DNA from: Methanobacteriaceae archaeon
GTDB taxonomy: Archaea > Methanobacteriota > Methanobacteria > Methanobacteriales > Methanobacteriaceae
Direction of reading: 5' to 3'
DNA: 43,479 bases
Assembly (NCBI GenBank): GCA_027318585.1
Contig: DAHVOW010000010.1
Location: 1 to 43,479 of the forward strand
Shown here: piece by piece, positions 11,454 through 20,497 of the stretch
Layout: every line of letters starts with the position of its first letter
Position numbering within the stretch: position 1 is the stretch's first letter
Translations under genes and position numbers: made by a program
The notes under the pieces: model-generated
Told to the model about the DNA's origin: nothing
Seen by the model: only the letters and a program-made list of their open reading frames with translations
The model's database searches: none

Positions 11454-11464
11454 GTTATAAAAAA
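11454..11464 (-). promoter_or_regulatory. TATA element for uvrBA
   Basis: On the minus strand TTTTTTATAAC lies about 55-65 bases upstream of the uvrB ATG. Transcription would start about 25 bases downstream, near 11433, leaving a short leader. Position and composition are the only evidence. Confidence 0.45.
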
Positions 11465-11493
11465 TAGTAATAAAATATCTTACCCTATTCTAA

Positions 11494-11502
11494 TATATAA
11501 AG
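11494..11502 (+). promoter_or_regulatory. TATA element for uvrC
   Basis: TATATAAAG lies 76 bases upstream of the uvrC start; a transcription start near 11523-11525 would follow. It shares the 165-base divergent region with the uvrBA promoter, so both arms of the repair system could answer to one regulator bound between them. I see no clear operator palindrome. Confidence 0.55.
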
Positions 11503-11577
11503 ATCACTCCAACATAATATTCCACTAGAAAAAATCTTACAACATACTAAATACAGGATTAATAAAGGTGAAGTTTT

Positions 11578-13374
11578 TTGACATTTTCTTCAGCCCCTGA
11601 TGAAAACCTGCCCGATGGACCCGGCGTTTATTTAATGTACGATTCACAGGATACTATACTCTATGTAGGTAAGGCCAAGTCCCTTAAAAAGAGAGTTAAA
11701 TCCTACTTCCGGGTAGAAATTGAGGACCCCAAGACCCGGGCCCTGATGAAACAGTTCCACCATCTGGAGTATCTGGTAACGGACAGTGAAAAGGAAGCCC
11801 TGATCCTGGAGTCCAACCTTATAAAAAAGCATCTACCCCGTTACAACATCAGACTTAAGGACGATAAACGCTACCCCTATTTAAAAGTCACCCGGGAAGA
11901 TTTTCCAAGACTACTGGTGACCCGCCGCTATGAGGATGATGGTGCAGATTATTACGGTCCCTACACCGATGTGAAGGCCGTCCGTAATATCATAAAATTC
12001 CTGAAACCAGTGTTTCCTCTTCGGGACTGTAAAAGAATGGATGGGCCCTGCCTCAACTACCAGATCAAATTATGCCCGGCTCCCTGCAGTGGCCAGGTAA
12101 GTAAAGCAGATTACCAGAAACAGATCGATCAGGTTAAACTTTTTCTAGAAGGCCGTTACGATGACATTAAGGCCATTATGAAGGATGAAATGCTGGAATC
12201 AGCTTCCCAGAAGGAGTACGAGAAGGCCGCCGCTTTACGTGACCAGTTGCATTCTCTGGATGATATTCTGGAAAAGCAGAAGATGGAACTTAACCGAAAT
12301 CTGGATCAGGATGTTATTGCTGCATCTGCCGATAAAGACCTGGCAGTGGTGGTGGTTTTTTCCCTCCGGGCTGGTAAGATACTATCCAAGGAGGACTTTA
12401 TCATGGAGGGACTGCCAGAGGGATTACCCGAAGATGATAACAGTATCCCGGAAAGCGTTTATTCCGCGTTTCTCAAACAGTACTACTCCGGGCCCCGACC
12501 GGTGCCCGGAGAAATACTGATCCCCCTACTGGTTAAAGATGAGAAAATAATTCTTGAATGGTTAGAAGACAAGAAAGGAGATCCTGTTACTCTTAAAATA
12601 CCTGAAACTAACCTGGAACGCAGTATGGTTCGTATGGTGTCCAAAAACGCCCAAATAATAAAGGATCATCAGAAAGAATTTAAAAACGCCCTACTTGATC
12701 TAAAGGGATATCTACACATACCTAGACTTCCCCGACATATTGAGGCCTTTGACATATCCAATCTCTCCGGCCAGATGGCTGTCGGCTCCATGGTGGTTTT
12801 CAAGGATGGTAAACCAAAAAAGAATGCATATCGCCGTTTTAAAATAAAGACCTCTGGTCCAGATGACTACGCAATGATGAGGGAACTTCTAGAACGGCGC
12901 TACCGTAAACTGTCCGGTGCTGATGAATCTGAGGAGGAAGAACTACCGGATTTGATTGTGGTGGATGGGGGTCGTGGACAGCTAAACGTGGCCCTGGACG
13001 TTCTACGTTCTTATGGGATCCAGACGGGAGTCATGGGGTTGGCCAAGGAATTCGAACATGTATTCGTTCCGGATGTCTCCTCACCTATTATACTGCCTCC
13101 TAAATCACCGGCCATGCATCTTCTTCAGAGAATCCGGGATGAAGCTCATCGCTTTGCCATCAGTTACCATAGGAAACTCCGTTCTGGGGAGATTGAACAT
13201 TCTTTATTGGATGAAATACCGGGAGTAGGCCCTAAAAGGAAGCAGAAACTATTAAAATATTTTGGCAGTTTAGAACAGGTGAAAAATGCAGCGGTGGATG
13301 AAATTGCCCGGGTTGAGGGTATCAGCAGCAATCTAGCCCTGGTGATTCATGATTTTCTACAAAATAGGGGTTAG
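11578..13374 (+). CDS. uvrC: Excinuclease ABC subunit C
   Basis: UvrC makes both incisions around a lesion held by UvrB. The 598 residues contain the N-terminal GIY-YIG nuclease (GVYLMYDSQDTILYVGKAK, about 12-95), a Cys-containing linker (DCKRMDGPCLNY with CPAPC), a UVR motif for UvrB (about 195-230), the RNase H-like 5' nuclease with catalytic Asp in EAFDISN and VVDGGRGQL, and C-terminal helix-hairpin-helix motifs (DEIPGVGPKRKQKLLKYFG). The start is TTG, supported by AAAGGTGA six bases upstream. Divergent from uvrBA and convergent with the M42 peptidase gene. Confidence 0.98.
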   Translation: MTFSSAPDENLPDGPGVYLMYDSQDTILYVGKAKSLKKRVKSYFRVEIEDPKTRALMKQFHHLEYLVTDSEKEALILESNLIKKHLPRYNIRLKDDKRYPYLKVTREDFPRLLVTRRYEDDGADYYGPYTDVKAVRNIIKFLKPVFPLRDCKRMDGPCLNYQIKLCPAPCSGQVSKADYQKQIDQVKLFLEGRYDDIKAIMKDEMLESASQKEYEKAAALRDQLHSLDDILEKQKMELNRNLDQDVIAASADKDLAVVVVFSLRAGKILSKEDFIMEGLPEGLPEDDNSIPESVYSAFLKQYYSGPRPVPGEILIPLLVKDEKIILEWLEDKKGDPVTLKIPETNLERSMVRMVSKNAQIIKDHQKEFKNALLDLKGYLHIPRLPRHIEAFDISNLSGQMAVGSMVVFKDGKPKKNAYRRFKIKTSGPDDYAMMRELLERRYRKLSGADESEEEELPDLIVVDGGRGQLNVALDVLRSYGIQTGVMGLAKEFEHVFVPDVSSPIILPPKSPAMHLLQRIRDEAHRFAISYHRKLRSGEIEHSLLDEIPGVGPKRKQKLLKYFGSLEQVKNAAVDEIARVEGISSNLALVIHDFLQNRG

Positions 13375-13405
13375 GATCTTAAAAGGAAGTAAAAAATTAA
13401 AAAAC

Positions 13406-13430
13406 AGGAATCATCCCCTGAATGATCCCT
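13406..13430. terminator. Hairpin between convergent uvrC and M42 peptidase genes
   Basis: AGGAATCAT at 13406-13414 pairs with ATGATCCCT at 13422-13430 with one mismatch and a seven-base loop. It sits in the 64-base gap where two genes converge, so it may stop transcription from both sides. An A-rich tract left of it (13391-13404) gives a T-rich tract to the leftward transcript only at a distance. Confidence 0.5.
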
Positions 13431-13438
13431 ATTATCAT

Positions 13439-14467
13439 TTATACTCTTCTTAGCACGGCCAAGATTAGTTCCACCACCATTTCCACGTCTTTAACGTTAA
13501 CCACACTCACCGGGGTGTGTATGTAACGGGAGGCAGGTGATATCACTCCGGTTGGTATTCCCTCCCGGGTGAGGTGAATGGCACTGGCATCAGTGGTACC
13601 TCCTTCGCTGACCTCCAACTGGTAGGGGATGTTTTCCTCTTCGGCTACTTCAATCAGGAGTTCTTTAATCTGGGGATGAGTTATCAGGCCTCTTCCACTG
13701 GCATCGGTGAGTATTATGCAGGGTCCTTTACCAGTTTTGGCAGGTGCTTCCTCCTCTTTAATACCGGGATGGTCACCGGCGATGGTCACATCCAGAGCCA
13801 GAGCCAGGTCCGGGTTAATCCGGTAAGCTGAGGTACGGGCCCCTTTAAGTCCCACTTCTTCCTGCACGGTACCCACGGCGTAGATGGTGGCATCGCTCCG
13901 GGCACGTTTCATGACCTCGATGAGAACTGCACAGCCCACCCGGTTATCCAGGGCTTTGCCCTTCACCAGTTCATCTCCTAATTCACCAAATTCCTGGCTG
14001 ATGGTGATGGGATCTCCCACGTTCACCTTTTCTTCGGCTTCTTCCCGGTTGGCAGCGCCGATGTCGATGAACATGTGCTCATATTCCAGGACCTTTTTCT
14101 TTTCAGCGGCCTTCATTCGGTGGGGCGGTTTAGAGCCAATAACTCCTATAACCACGCCCTGGGAAGTGTGAATACACACTTCCTGGTTTAAAAGCATCTG
14201 GTCGTTGATTCCTCCAATCTTGGAGAACTTAATAAAACCGTCCTTATCAATGTAACGGACCATAAGTCCAATTTCGTCCATATGAGCGGCTAACATAACC
14301 TTTTTTCCATCAGGTTCTCCTTCTTTTATGGCAATGAGGTTTCCCATGTTATCCACTTGTAAATCATCAACATGGCCCTCCATTTCCCTGATCATTAGAT
14401 TACGGACTTCTTCCTCAAATCCTGAAACGCCGGAGGCGTTGGATAACTTTCCCAGTAAATCTCTCAT
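13439..14467 (-). CDS. M42-family metallopeptidase (TET-like aminopeptidase)
   Basis: Cytosolic aminopeptidases of family M42 form large tetrahedral particles and trim peptides. The 342 residues show the metal ligands of the family: AAHMDEIG (His, Asp) near residue 65, VGTVQEEVGLKGAR with the catalytic Glu pair, ALDVTIAGDHPG with an Asp ligand, and a late His in SRYIHTPVSVV. ATG at 14467 is preferred over the longer open frame to 14491, because GGGAGATG lies 8 bases upstream. It was once annotated as an endoglucanase in some genomes; the sequence gives no reason to think so here. Substrate preference cannot be told. Confidence 0.93.
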   Translation of the reverse strand: MRDLLGKLSNASGVSGFEEEVRNLMIREMEGHVDDLQVDNMGNLIAIKEGEPDGKKVMLAAHMDEIGLMVRYIDKDGFIKFSKIGGINDQMLLNQEVCIHTSQGVVIGVIGSKPPHRMKAAEKKKVLEYEHMFIDIGAANREEAEEKVNVGDPITISQEFGELGDELVKGKALDNRVGCAVLIEVMKRARSDATIYAVGTVQEEVGLKGARTSAYRINPDLALALDVTIAGDHPGIKEEEAPAKTGKGPCIILTDASGRGLITHPQIKELLIEVAEEENIPYQLEVSEGGTTDASAIHLTREGIPTGVISPASRYIHTPVSVVNVKDVEMVVELILAVLRRV

Positions 14468-14588
14468 GATAAAACATCTCCCTTTCTTCAATTGGATATG
14501 TGTCCAAGTACTAATTAATAATAGTTGTTGGATTCTTAAGGTGGTTTGAAAATTAAATTATAAAAAAAAGAATACCAGTTCATCGGAC

Positions 14589-14810
14589 TTAGAATGATTT
14601 AATCAGAATTAAAAGACCGATGATAATTAGAATGATTGGCCCCGCCTGTTCCATAAGTAGTTCAACGGGAATTATGCCCAGGTTAACTCCGTACCAGACC
14701 AGTCCAATTGCAATGAAAATTAGACTGAAAAGGAGGCCCCATCTATTTAATTTCCTGGTTTTTTTGGGCTTTTGGGTATATTCAACTTTAACATTATCTT
14801 CGTCGTTCAT
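14589..14810 (-). CDS. Small two-helix membrane protein
   Basis: The 73-residue protein has a charged N-terminus (about 1-23), then two hydrophobic segments (about 25-42 and 53-72) separated by a short loop. The layout recalls the LiaI/LiaF-type or DUF5668 two-helix domain, which in other organisms is part of envelope-stress modules. No catalytic motif is present. The start is ATG at 14810, preceded by GGGGAAAGGATAT. It sits 25 bases downstream of the class III prepilin and may be co-transcribed with it. Confidence 0.7.
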   Translation of the reverse strand: MNDEDNVKVEYTQKPKKTRKLNRWGLLFSLIFIAIGLVWYGVNLGIIPVELLMEQAGPIILIIIGLLILIKSF

Positions 14811-14835
14811 ATCCTTTCCCCGATAAAATTATGCC

Positions 14836-15231
14836 TTAAGCTACAGTAATGTTATAATTATGACGTCCGGTGGTTAAAAGAAGGTAATTCCCTTGGTTGT
14901 TAACTGTGAATCCCTGTCCTTCCAGTGATTTTTGTGATCCCTGGAGTATGAGCTGTTTTTGAGTTTGAATTATGGCGTTGTTGGATATATGGATGGTAAT
15001 GGTAATCGGATCACCGCTGGTCGTATCTATACTGGTCACCCGTACCGGTTGCAAGGTTTTATTCAATATACTTAGCTCCGCTGAAGAATTTGAGGCACCA
15101 TCTCTGACTGCTGCTGCAACGGTGTTCTGTTCGTTCTGTTCACCAGCATAGGTGGCAATGAGAATAACCACCACAATGATGAAACCCAACATCAGGATGT
15201 ATTCAGCCGAAATTTGCCCTCTATCATTCAT
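14836..15231 (-). CDS. Class III signal peptide prepilin
   Basis: The 131-residue protein begins MNDRGQISAEYILMLGF: a short charged leader, cleavage site after Gly5, the QxSxEY motif of class III signal peptides, and a hydrophobic helix of about 20 residues. This is the euryarchaeal type IV prepilin layout processed by EppA. The remaining 100 residues are Ser/Thr/Asn-rich and predicted extracellular. I prefer ATG at 15231 over the in-frame ATG at 15240, because the leader then matches the other prepilin of the window (MDRRGQASAEY). It is divergent from the large prepilin-like operon. Confidence 0.85.
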   Translation of the reverse strand: MNDRGQISAEYILMLGFIIVVVILIATYAGEQNEQNTVAAAVRDGASNSSAELSILNKTLQPVRVTSIDTTSGDPITITIHISNNAIIQTQKQLILQGSQKSLEGQGFTVNNQGNYLLLTTGRHNYNITVA

Positions 15232-15240
15232 ATGGATCAT

Positions 15241-15450
15241 TTTTTAGTATTTTTTTTAGTTATATCTAATTTTATTATGCCAGAATCTCTTTATTATAAT
15301 TAAGGATTTACCATTCCCCTTAGTATTAAATTAGTAAGTATTGGGTAATAAAAACATTGTCTTCGTCGACACATATACTCCTTCATGAGCAAACATATAT
15401 ATGACTCTTTACTTATATAAGATATTGTATAAATTATCAGGGGTTATATA
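15241..15450. promoter_or_regulatory. Divergent promoter region between prepilin genes
   Basis: The 210-base AT-rich region drives both directions. For the leftward prepilin, ATTATAATAA on the minus strand (15291-15300) would give a leader of about 40 bases. For the rightward operon, CATATATATG at 15394-15403 and a palindromic CTTATATAAG at 15412-15421 are candidates; the first leaves room for a leader containing the AGGGGT ribosome site at 15439-15444. Confidence 0.5.
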
Positions 15451-16359
15451 TTGGGACTACTGGACCGAGATTCGAGGGGATATGCATTTTCTTTGGACTT
15501 ATTATTAGCTTTGATTCCCCTTACATTGTTATTGGGCCTCGTGGCTGCGGATATGGATAACATTTTATTCCAGGCTGAAGATGCTCTTTTCCGCGGATCA
15601 ACAGAGAGGATAGCAGCGGATGCAGTATCCACCCTTTTAGAAACATCAGGTGAACCGGTTAATTGGGAACTAACCGGAAATCCAACTGTTTTAGGTCTGG
15701 CTCAATATGATTCAACTAAAGGAATACCGGTTGAGGGCACAATATCTTCACAGAAGTTAGCGGCCCTAACCCTACCACAATTACAGAATATGGTGGGGAA
15801 TGAATACGGAGTTTATATGACGGTTTCCAACATTTTAAGCAGTGGAAATAATGGGGCCACTATTAAATCCCTGGGTAGCTATGATTCAAGTGCTCAAGAC
15901 ATTATAAGAGTGGAGAGAGTAGCCCGCTATGCGTTATTGCAGGCAGTATCAAAAAGTGAGGGTGAAATAAGGGGTTCAAACATTTACCGAGAATATTATG
16001 ATCCTCCCAACAAATTTGTAACCAGTTATTATTACAATGAAACCTATGACTACTGGATAGTGTTTGATAATCATGGATATATTCCTTCCAATGTCAATTT
16101 AACTATAAATACAAACACCATTACTTTCATGGATTTAGATAATCCTCAGAAGTTAGATCCGGTTTATTTAAATTTAAATGAGACTAATCCGAATCAATTC
16201 TTGAATAATACAGTCAAATTGGGGGCAGTTGCCAATCCTGGGGCTTGGATGAATTTCTATATTGTACAAGTTCCAAAAGGTACATCATCAAATGTAATCA
16301 CCTTAGAAAATATCATTCCAAAACCATGTAGATTAGAGTTTTATATATGGACAGTTTAA
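15451..16359 (+). CDS. Prepilin-like secreted protein, G-YAFS signal
   Basis: The 302-residue protein is not recognised as a named family. It begins with a charged leader ending in RG (residues 9-10), then YAFSLDLLLALIPLTLLLGL, a hydrophobic helix as in archaeal prepilins. The canonical class III Gln at +1 is Tyr here. The body is Asn/Thr/Tyr-rich with several N-x-S/T sites, which suggests an exported, perhaps glycosylated domain. The start is TTG at 15451, with AGGGGT seven bases upstream. It is the first gene of a four-gene operon with 8-15 base gaps, and shares the G-[FY]-x-F-[ST] signature with the next two. Confidence 0.75.
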   Translation: MGLLDRDSRGYAFSLDLLLALIPLTLLLGLVAADMDNILFQAEDALFRGSTERIAADAVSTLLETSGEPVNWELTGNPTVLGLAQYDSTKGIPVEGTISSQKLAALTLPQLQNMVGNEYGVYMTVSNILSSGNNGATIKSLGSYDSSAQDIIRVERVARYALLQAVSKSEGEIRGSNIYREYYDPPNKFVTSYYYNETYDYWIVFDNHGYIPSNVNLTINTNTITFMDLDNPQKLDPVYLNLNETNPNQFLNNTVKLGAVANPGAWMNFYIVQVPKGTSSNVITLENIIPKPCRLEFYIWTV

Positions 16360-16374
16360 AGGAGCAGTGTTAAA

Positions 16375-18540
16375 ATGGATCAAAAAGGTTTTATATTCAC
16401 TACTGACTCAATCCTGGCCCTGGCCGTAGTTATAGTTTTCACAGCATCCATAATGACCTACTTCTATGCCCCGATCTACATGGGCTCTGATCATCAACAC
16501 TTGGAGGCCCTAGCTGACAGTGCCCTGAATGTGATGGAACAGGATGGAACTCTGACTAACGCTGCTGCAGAGGCCTACAAGGGTAACACCACTGGAGCGG
16601 AATACATTCTTAACAGCCGACTTAGAATGCTGATACCTAGTGAAATAGCATATAACCTAACTTTAACTTCATCTAAAACAGTTTCTGTAGAAAATGATAG
16701 GGGAATGTATTATTCTCGCGATACTGCAACCAAGGTAAGAGTTCTATCCTTACCGAAGGAAGGTTGGATGGGTCGCGCCTGGTACAAAATAGAAAAATTC
16801 GAATTTGAGCAGAACCAACAGAATGTAACTACCACTCTCTGGAATTTCCACAATTGGCTGACTAATTTCGCCCCTTGGAGTAATAATAATGGTTATTTAG
16901 CCACTGTAGGTAAATGGGGTGCCAGCGGCAGTTCTCCCTATAATGCTATAAATATCCAGTTTTCATACCCTGACGGATCAACAATTCTAGGTGGAAAATA
17001 TCTTTCAGGTTCTTGTATCCGTAATACTAATGGCTTAGGTTCTTCTTTTGGAACTAACTTAACTGTTAATGGTCAAGCATATCAGGCAAATTCCAGTCAA
17101 TATACATTCTTATATCGAAGACCAAGTCAGAACTATCCAATGTTTAACTATCAAGGTAACTTAAACGTGACTAATTTGAATACGGGGGTTAATAATTTCA
17201 ATCTTAAATATTTATCACCGGTTCAAAACTACATTGATAACAATCGCCAGGGTCATGATATGCCGTGGTTCTCAATAATCGGAAATTATACCACCAGTTT
17301 TCCTGTTCCCGCAGGAATTATCTCTCAAACATTCAAATTCAATGAAGGGGCAGGAATGGCAGTGCAGACTGCACAGGATTTAGATGGTAATGGAGTTGCC
17401 AATGAGTATGGTCGAAATTACTACTTAGGAAACGGTTCAGTTAATAGTTTTACAAATTTGAGGAGAATTGCATGGGGTACTTTTGTAAAATCCAACCAAC
17501 CAACTTATCAAGATGGTCAACCATTTGTAATCACTGGGGCCAGTGGAATGTCCGGCACCACCATAACTCCTACCAAATGTGCTGTAAGTACCACGAGTAC
17601 AATTTTTGTACCTAATGGAAACGTTATTTTTGATGCTTTTACTGTAATAAATCCCTATGGTGGTGTTGACGGTGCTCTGGTTGAAGTCTATAATGGAACC
17701 ACTTGGCAAACAGTTTTCTGTTCATTTGACTATGATGGAACTAGATATAGTGACGGAACAGATCTAGGTGGAGATAGAGATGGTTATGGTAATATACCGG
17801 GAATAATTTCTATTCCCACTAATTATCTGTCCACTGGCCGGAATAACTTAGTTCGAGTTACTATCTGGGATGATGTCCCATCCAGTGACTACGATCTGGT
17901 GGGTTTAGTGGATGGTTATACTACCGTAACTTATAGTGCCCTGAACATTGGATGGGTTAACAGTTACTATCGAAGTTTCCAGGACAATGATAACTATCGA
18001 ACTGAAACCAAGGCATTTGCGATTGATGAGGATGCCAAAAACGCTTATCTATTTGTGGGTGTTGGACTAGATTCCAGACGTATTCAGGTTAGATATCCAA
18101 GTGGTGCGGTTCTTTATGATAGTGACACCATTCCTTATTATCTGGATTTAGCGGCTCTGGATGCGGCTAGTGCACATGTAATTACCACTGCCAATTCTAC
18201 ACCATCTAACTACTATCTGAAACCAGGTAATTACCAGCTAACTGTATCTGTAACTGGTCCGCCATCTAACCAGCAGTGGCAGTCTGGAGATTGGCGATCT
18301 AATGCCGAAATATTTAGTGGTACTAGAATTTCGATTATCTATCCAGAGGTACTGAGAAACGTATGGACCATAGATTATAATGAAACTGCAGCAGGAGCCA
18401 TGAGCTCTGCTAAACAACAGATAATATCTAATATGAATATCACTGATCCAGATATCATAAACTCAATAAAAACTGAAGCACTCTTTACCGGTGATTTCCC
18501 TAACCAAGTCCCGGTAAGATTAAGTCTTTGGAGGCAGTGA
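16375..18540 (+). CDS. Large prepilin-like protein, possible tip adhesin
   Basis: The 721-residue protein starts MDQKGFIFTTDSILALAVV: a four-residue leader with Lys, Gly5, then FIFT and a hydrophobic helix to about residue 30. The rest is exported in prediction: beta-rich, full of Asn, Thr, Tyr and N-x-S/T sites. Residues near 335 (DLDGNGVANEYG) and 460 (DGTDLGGDRDGYG) look like Asp-rich calcium loops. The C-terminal 200 residues hold a repeated beta pattern ending in a short helix. No catalytic motif is recognised. Its size relative to its neighbours suggests a filament tip or adhesin, as large minor pilins do in other systems; this is inference. GGAGCAGTG precedes the ATG. Confidence 0.75.
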   Translation: MDQKGFIFTTDSILALAVVIVFTASIMTYFYAPIYMGSDHQHLEALADSALNVMEQDGTLTNAAAEAYKGNTTGAEYILNSRLRMLIPSEIAYNLTLTSSKTVSVENDRGMYYSRDTATKVRVLSLPKEGWMGRAWYKIEKFEFEQNQQNVTTTLWNFHNWLTNFAPWSNNNGYLATVGKWGASGSSPYNAINIQFSYPDGSTILGGKYLSGSCIRNTNGLGSSFGTNLTVNGQAYQANSSQYTFLYRRPSQNYPMFNYQGNLNVTNLNTGVNNFNLKYLSPVQNYIDNNRQGHDMPWFSIIGNYTTSFPVPAGIISQTFKFNEGAGMAVQTAQDLDGNGVANEYGRNYYLGNGSVNSFTNLRRIAWGTFVKSNQPTYQDGQPFVITGASGMSGTTITPTKCAVSTTSTIFVPNGNVIFDAFTVINPYGGVDGALVEVYNGTTWQTVFCSFDYDGTRYSDGTDLGGDRDGYGNIPGIISIPTNYLSTGRNNLVRVTIWDDVPSSDYDLVGLVDGYTTVTYSALNIGWVNSYYRSFQDNDNYRTETKAFAIDEDAKNAYLFVGVGLDSRRIQVRYPSGAVLYDSDTIPYYLDLAALDAASAHVITTANSTPSNYYLKPGNYQLTVSVTGPPSNQQWQSGDWRSNAEIFSGTRISIIYPEVLRNVWTIDYNETAAGAMSSAKQQIISNMNITDPDIINSIKTEALFTGDFPNQVPVRLSLWRQ

Positions 18541-18550
18541 GGTGTTATAA

Positions 18551-19645
18551 ATGGACGAAAAAGGATTTTCATTCACCCCCATGGCATTTCTGATTATGAT
18601 ACCCATACTGCTAATTGCAATTTCTTTCAGCGGTATTGTAAACGAAATTAATACCATCTCACAAATAGCTATCGGTGGAGATGTCACGTATACTGCTGCT
18701 AATAACATTATAATCGCTATAGAGAAGGGAAGTAAAGATTCTGGACGTCGAGCAGCTTATTTAGCTACCCGGCAGGTCATAGATCAGGAAGCAGTTGTTC
18801 CCAAGGTCCCAAATCCCTTTTTTGCCACGGGGGCCAGTCAAACTTTCATGAAAAACATCATTATTGATGCAATAAATAATAACACTGTATATACTTGTAA
18901 GAAAATTCAGGAGGAAACTGGAAGACAAATTTACATCAACAACATTCTGGTTGATGATTACACTGCTAAACCCTTCACAACAAGCCAAATTACCATTGAT
19001 CAAAGTGATCCATACAGTTTTAACATAAAAATGACACAGGGATTTAATGTAACGGTGATCCAAAATGGACAGAACTCAACTATAAGAACACCCCCTATAA
19101 GCACCACGGTATCTCTGGAGGGGCTGGAAGATCCTTATATCTGGGTAAATAGTAAAGATAGGCAGTCAAATATTATTTACAAATACCCCTATTACACGTC
19201 TCAGTTCCAAGAATACCACTTTGATGATCAGATTTACGCCATTAAATTAGAAAATTTAGCCAAATGTATAAACGGAACAGATAACCCCAGTGGAATAACT
19301 CCCCGACCTTATTATTTCACTGATACCAATGGACTCAGTTTCTTTGATCGATTAGAAGGCAGAAACTCATCTATTCAACCCACTTATACTAGAATGTCAA
19401 CATTTGTGGTGGGCGACCCATTAAGAGAAGAACCTGGATATTTAGCTGGCATGTCCTGTGTAGATCACGAATACTTTACAGGGGTTCAAGGCCCTAACAC
19501 TATAACCATAACTAACAGTGCCGACGGTTCGACGTATACAGTAATGGATTATGGATCACAAGGCTGGAGTTCAGTTGTATTCCGCCTTTCAAATAATTAC
19601 ATGACACAATTTGGATTAAGTAACTCCTACACATTTACTCCTTAG
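18551..19645 (+). CDS. Prepilin-like secreted protein, G-FSFT signal
   Basis: The 364-residue protein begins MDEKGFSFTPMAFLIMIPIL, again a short leader with Lys-Gly followed by F-x-F-T and a hydrophobic helix. The exported part has a polar helix after the membrane segment (about 30-75, SQIAIGGDVTYTAANNIII), as pilin stalks do, and then a beta-rich domain with Asn sequons. Three cysteines are spread through the sequence. GAGGTGTTATAA before the ATG is a good ribosome site; the gap to the preceding stop is 10 bases. The family is not recognised. The shared start motif and operon place argue for co-assembly with the 302- and 721-residue proteins. Confidence 0.75.
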   Translation: MDEKGFSFTPMAFLIMIPILLIAISFSGIVNEINTISQIAIGGDVTYTAANNIIIAIEKGSKDSGRRAAYLATRQVIDQEAVVPKVPNPFFATGASQTFMKNIIIDAINNNTVYTCKKIQEETGRQIYINNILVDDYTAKPFTTSQITIDQSDPYSFNIKMTQGFNVTVIQNGQNSTIRTPPISTTVSLEGLEDPYIWVNSKDRQSNIIYKYPYYTSQFQEYHFDDQIYAIKLENLAKCINGTDNPSGITPRPYYFTDTNGLSFFDRLEGRNSSIQPTYTRMSTFVVGDPLREEPGYLAGMSCVDHEYFTGVQGPNTITITNSADGSTYTVMDYGSQGWSSVVFRLSNNYMTQFGLSNSYTFTP

Positions 19646-19653
19646 GTGAAAAA

Positions 19654-20064
19654 ATGGAACTTGATAACCGCGGATTAGCCAGTGCCGAGCTACTCTTCGT
19701 AATGCTCATCGCACTTATTATTATAGGGGGGATGGTTTCATTAATTAATACTCAAATGGACAACACCCAAACTGGAGATCTGGGAGTGGCCAGAATTCAG
19801 GGTGAAAAGATTGCCACAGCCGTTGACACAGCCTATAAAAATGGTAAGGGTTATTCCATTGATATTAGTTTCCCTAGTGGCGAGAACTTCGTAAACTTCA
19901 CCGCTTACGTTACTAATGATGGTTATGTCACTGTTGTCTACCCTGGTAAGACACCTATGAAGATCAAGTTAACCACAACCAAAATATTTACCAACTACAC
20001 CCTTAGTAGTAGTAATAAATATAGAATCGTAAACAACGGTAATATCACTATTACAAGTATTTAA
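19654..20064 (+). CDS. Class III-like prepilin, Gln+1 replaced by Leu
   Basis: The 136-residue protein begins MELDNRGLASAELLFVMLI. After Arg-Gly the sequence LASAEL keeps the Ser and the Glu at +5 of the class III motif, but Leu replaces Gln at +1 and Leu replaces Tyr at +6. A hydrophobic helix, a polar stalk and a small beta-rich domain with N-x-S/T sites follow: the size and layout of a standard archaeal pilin. It is the last of the four prepilin-like genes, 8 bases after the third, with GGTGA ahead of the ATG. It may be the major subunit of whatever the operon builds. Confidence 0.78.
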   Translation: MELDNRGLASAELLFVMLIALIIIGGMVSLINTQMDNTQTGDLGVARIQGEKIATAVDTAYKNGKGYSIDISFPSGENFVNFTAYVTNDGYVTVVYPGKTPMKIKLTTTKIFTNYTLSSSNKYRIVNNGNITITSI

Positions 20065-20075
20065 AGGTTTTTTTT

Positions 20076-20483
20076 ATGGATCTACCTGAAGATTGGGAAA
20101 AAAAGGCGCTACTTATAGTGGCGGTTGTGATTATAATCCTTGCTGCCTATGTCTTCAACCCCTTTAAATCTGAATCAAATATAACCGCCAATAACGAAAG
20201 TATAAATGTTAATCCAGTAACAAACATGCCTTTCGATCAATCTACTTCTAATCAAACGGCGAATACCAACGGAACATCCAATAGTACCTCTGAACTCACC
20301 ATGGAACAGGCCACAAACATCGCTCTACAGGCCAATCCTGGATATACATCGGGTGAAACTTCCAAAGAGACCATGGTAATTAATGGGGTTACTATCTCGG
20401 TATGGAAAGTTACTCTGACCAAGAGTGGTTTAACATCTAAGACTATCTACATCAACGCTATTTCGGGTAAAATAGAAAAATAG
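20076..20483 (+). CDS. Membrane-anchored protein with PepSY-like domain
   Basis: The 135-residue protein has a short cytosolic N-terminus, one transmembrane helix (about 11-28), a Ser/Thr/Asn-rich linker (30-75) with many N-x-S/T sites, and a C-terminal domain of about 60 residues. That domain (LTMEQATNIALQANPG, a beta hairpin, and final YINAISGKIEK) has the look of a PepSY domain, which often inhibits or chaperones extracellular peptidases. It lies 11 bases behind the last prepilin-like gene, preceded by AAAGG, and is probably part of the operon. The PepSY assignment is by pattern only. Confidence 0.7.
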   Translation: MDLPEDWEKKALLIVAVVIIILAAYVFNPFKSESNITANNESINVNPVTNMPFDQSTSNQTANTNGTSNSTSELTMEQATNIALQANPGYTSGETSKETMVINGVTISVWKVTLTKSGLTSKTIYINAISGKIEK

Positions 20484-20497
20484 TCTTTAGTCTTAAA

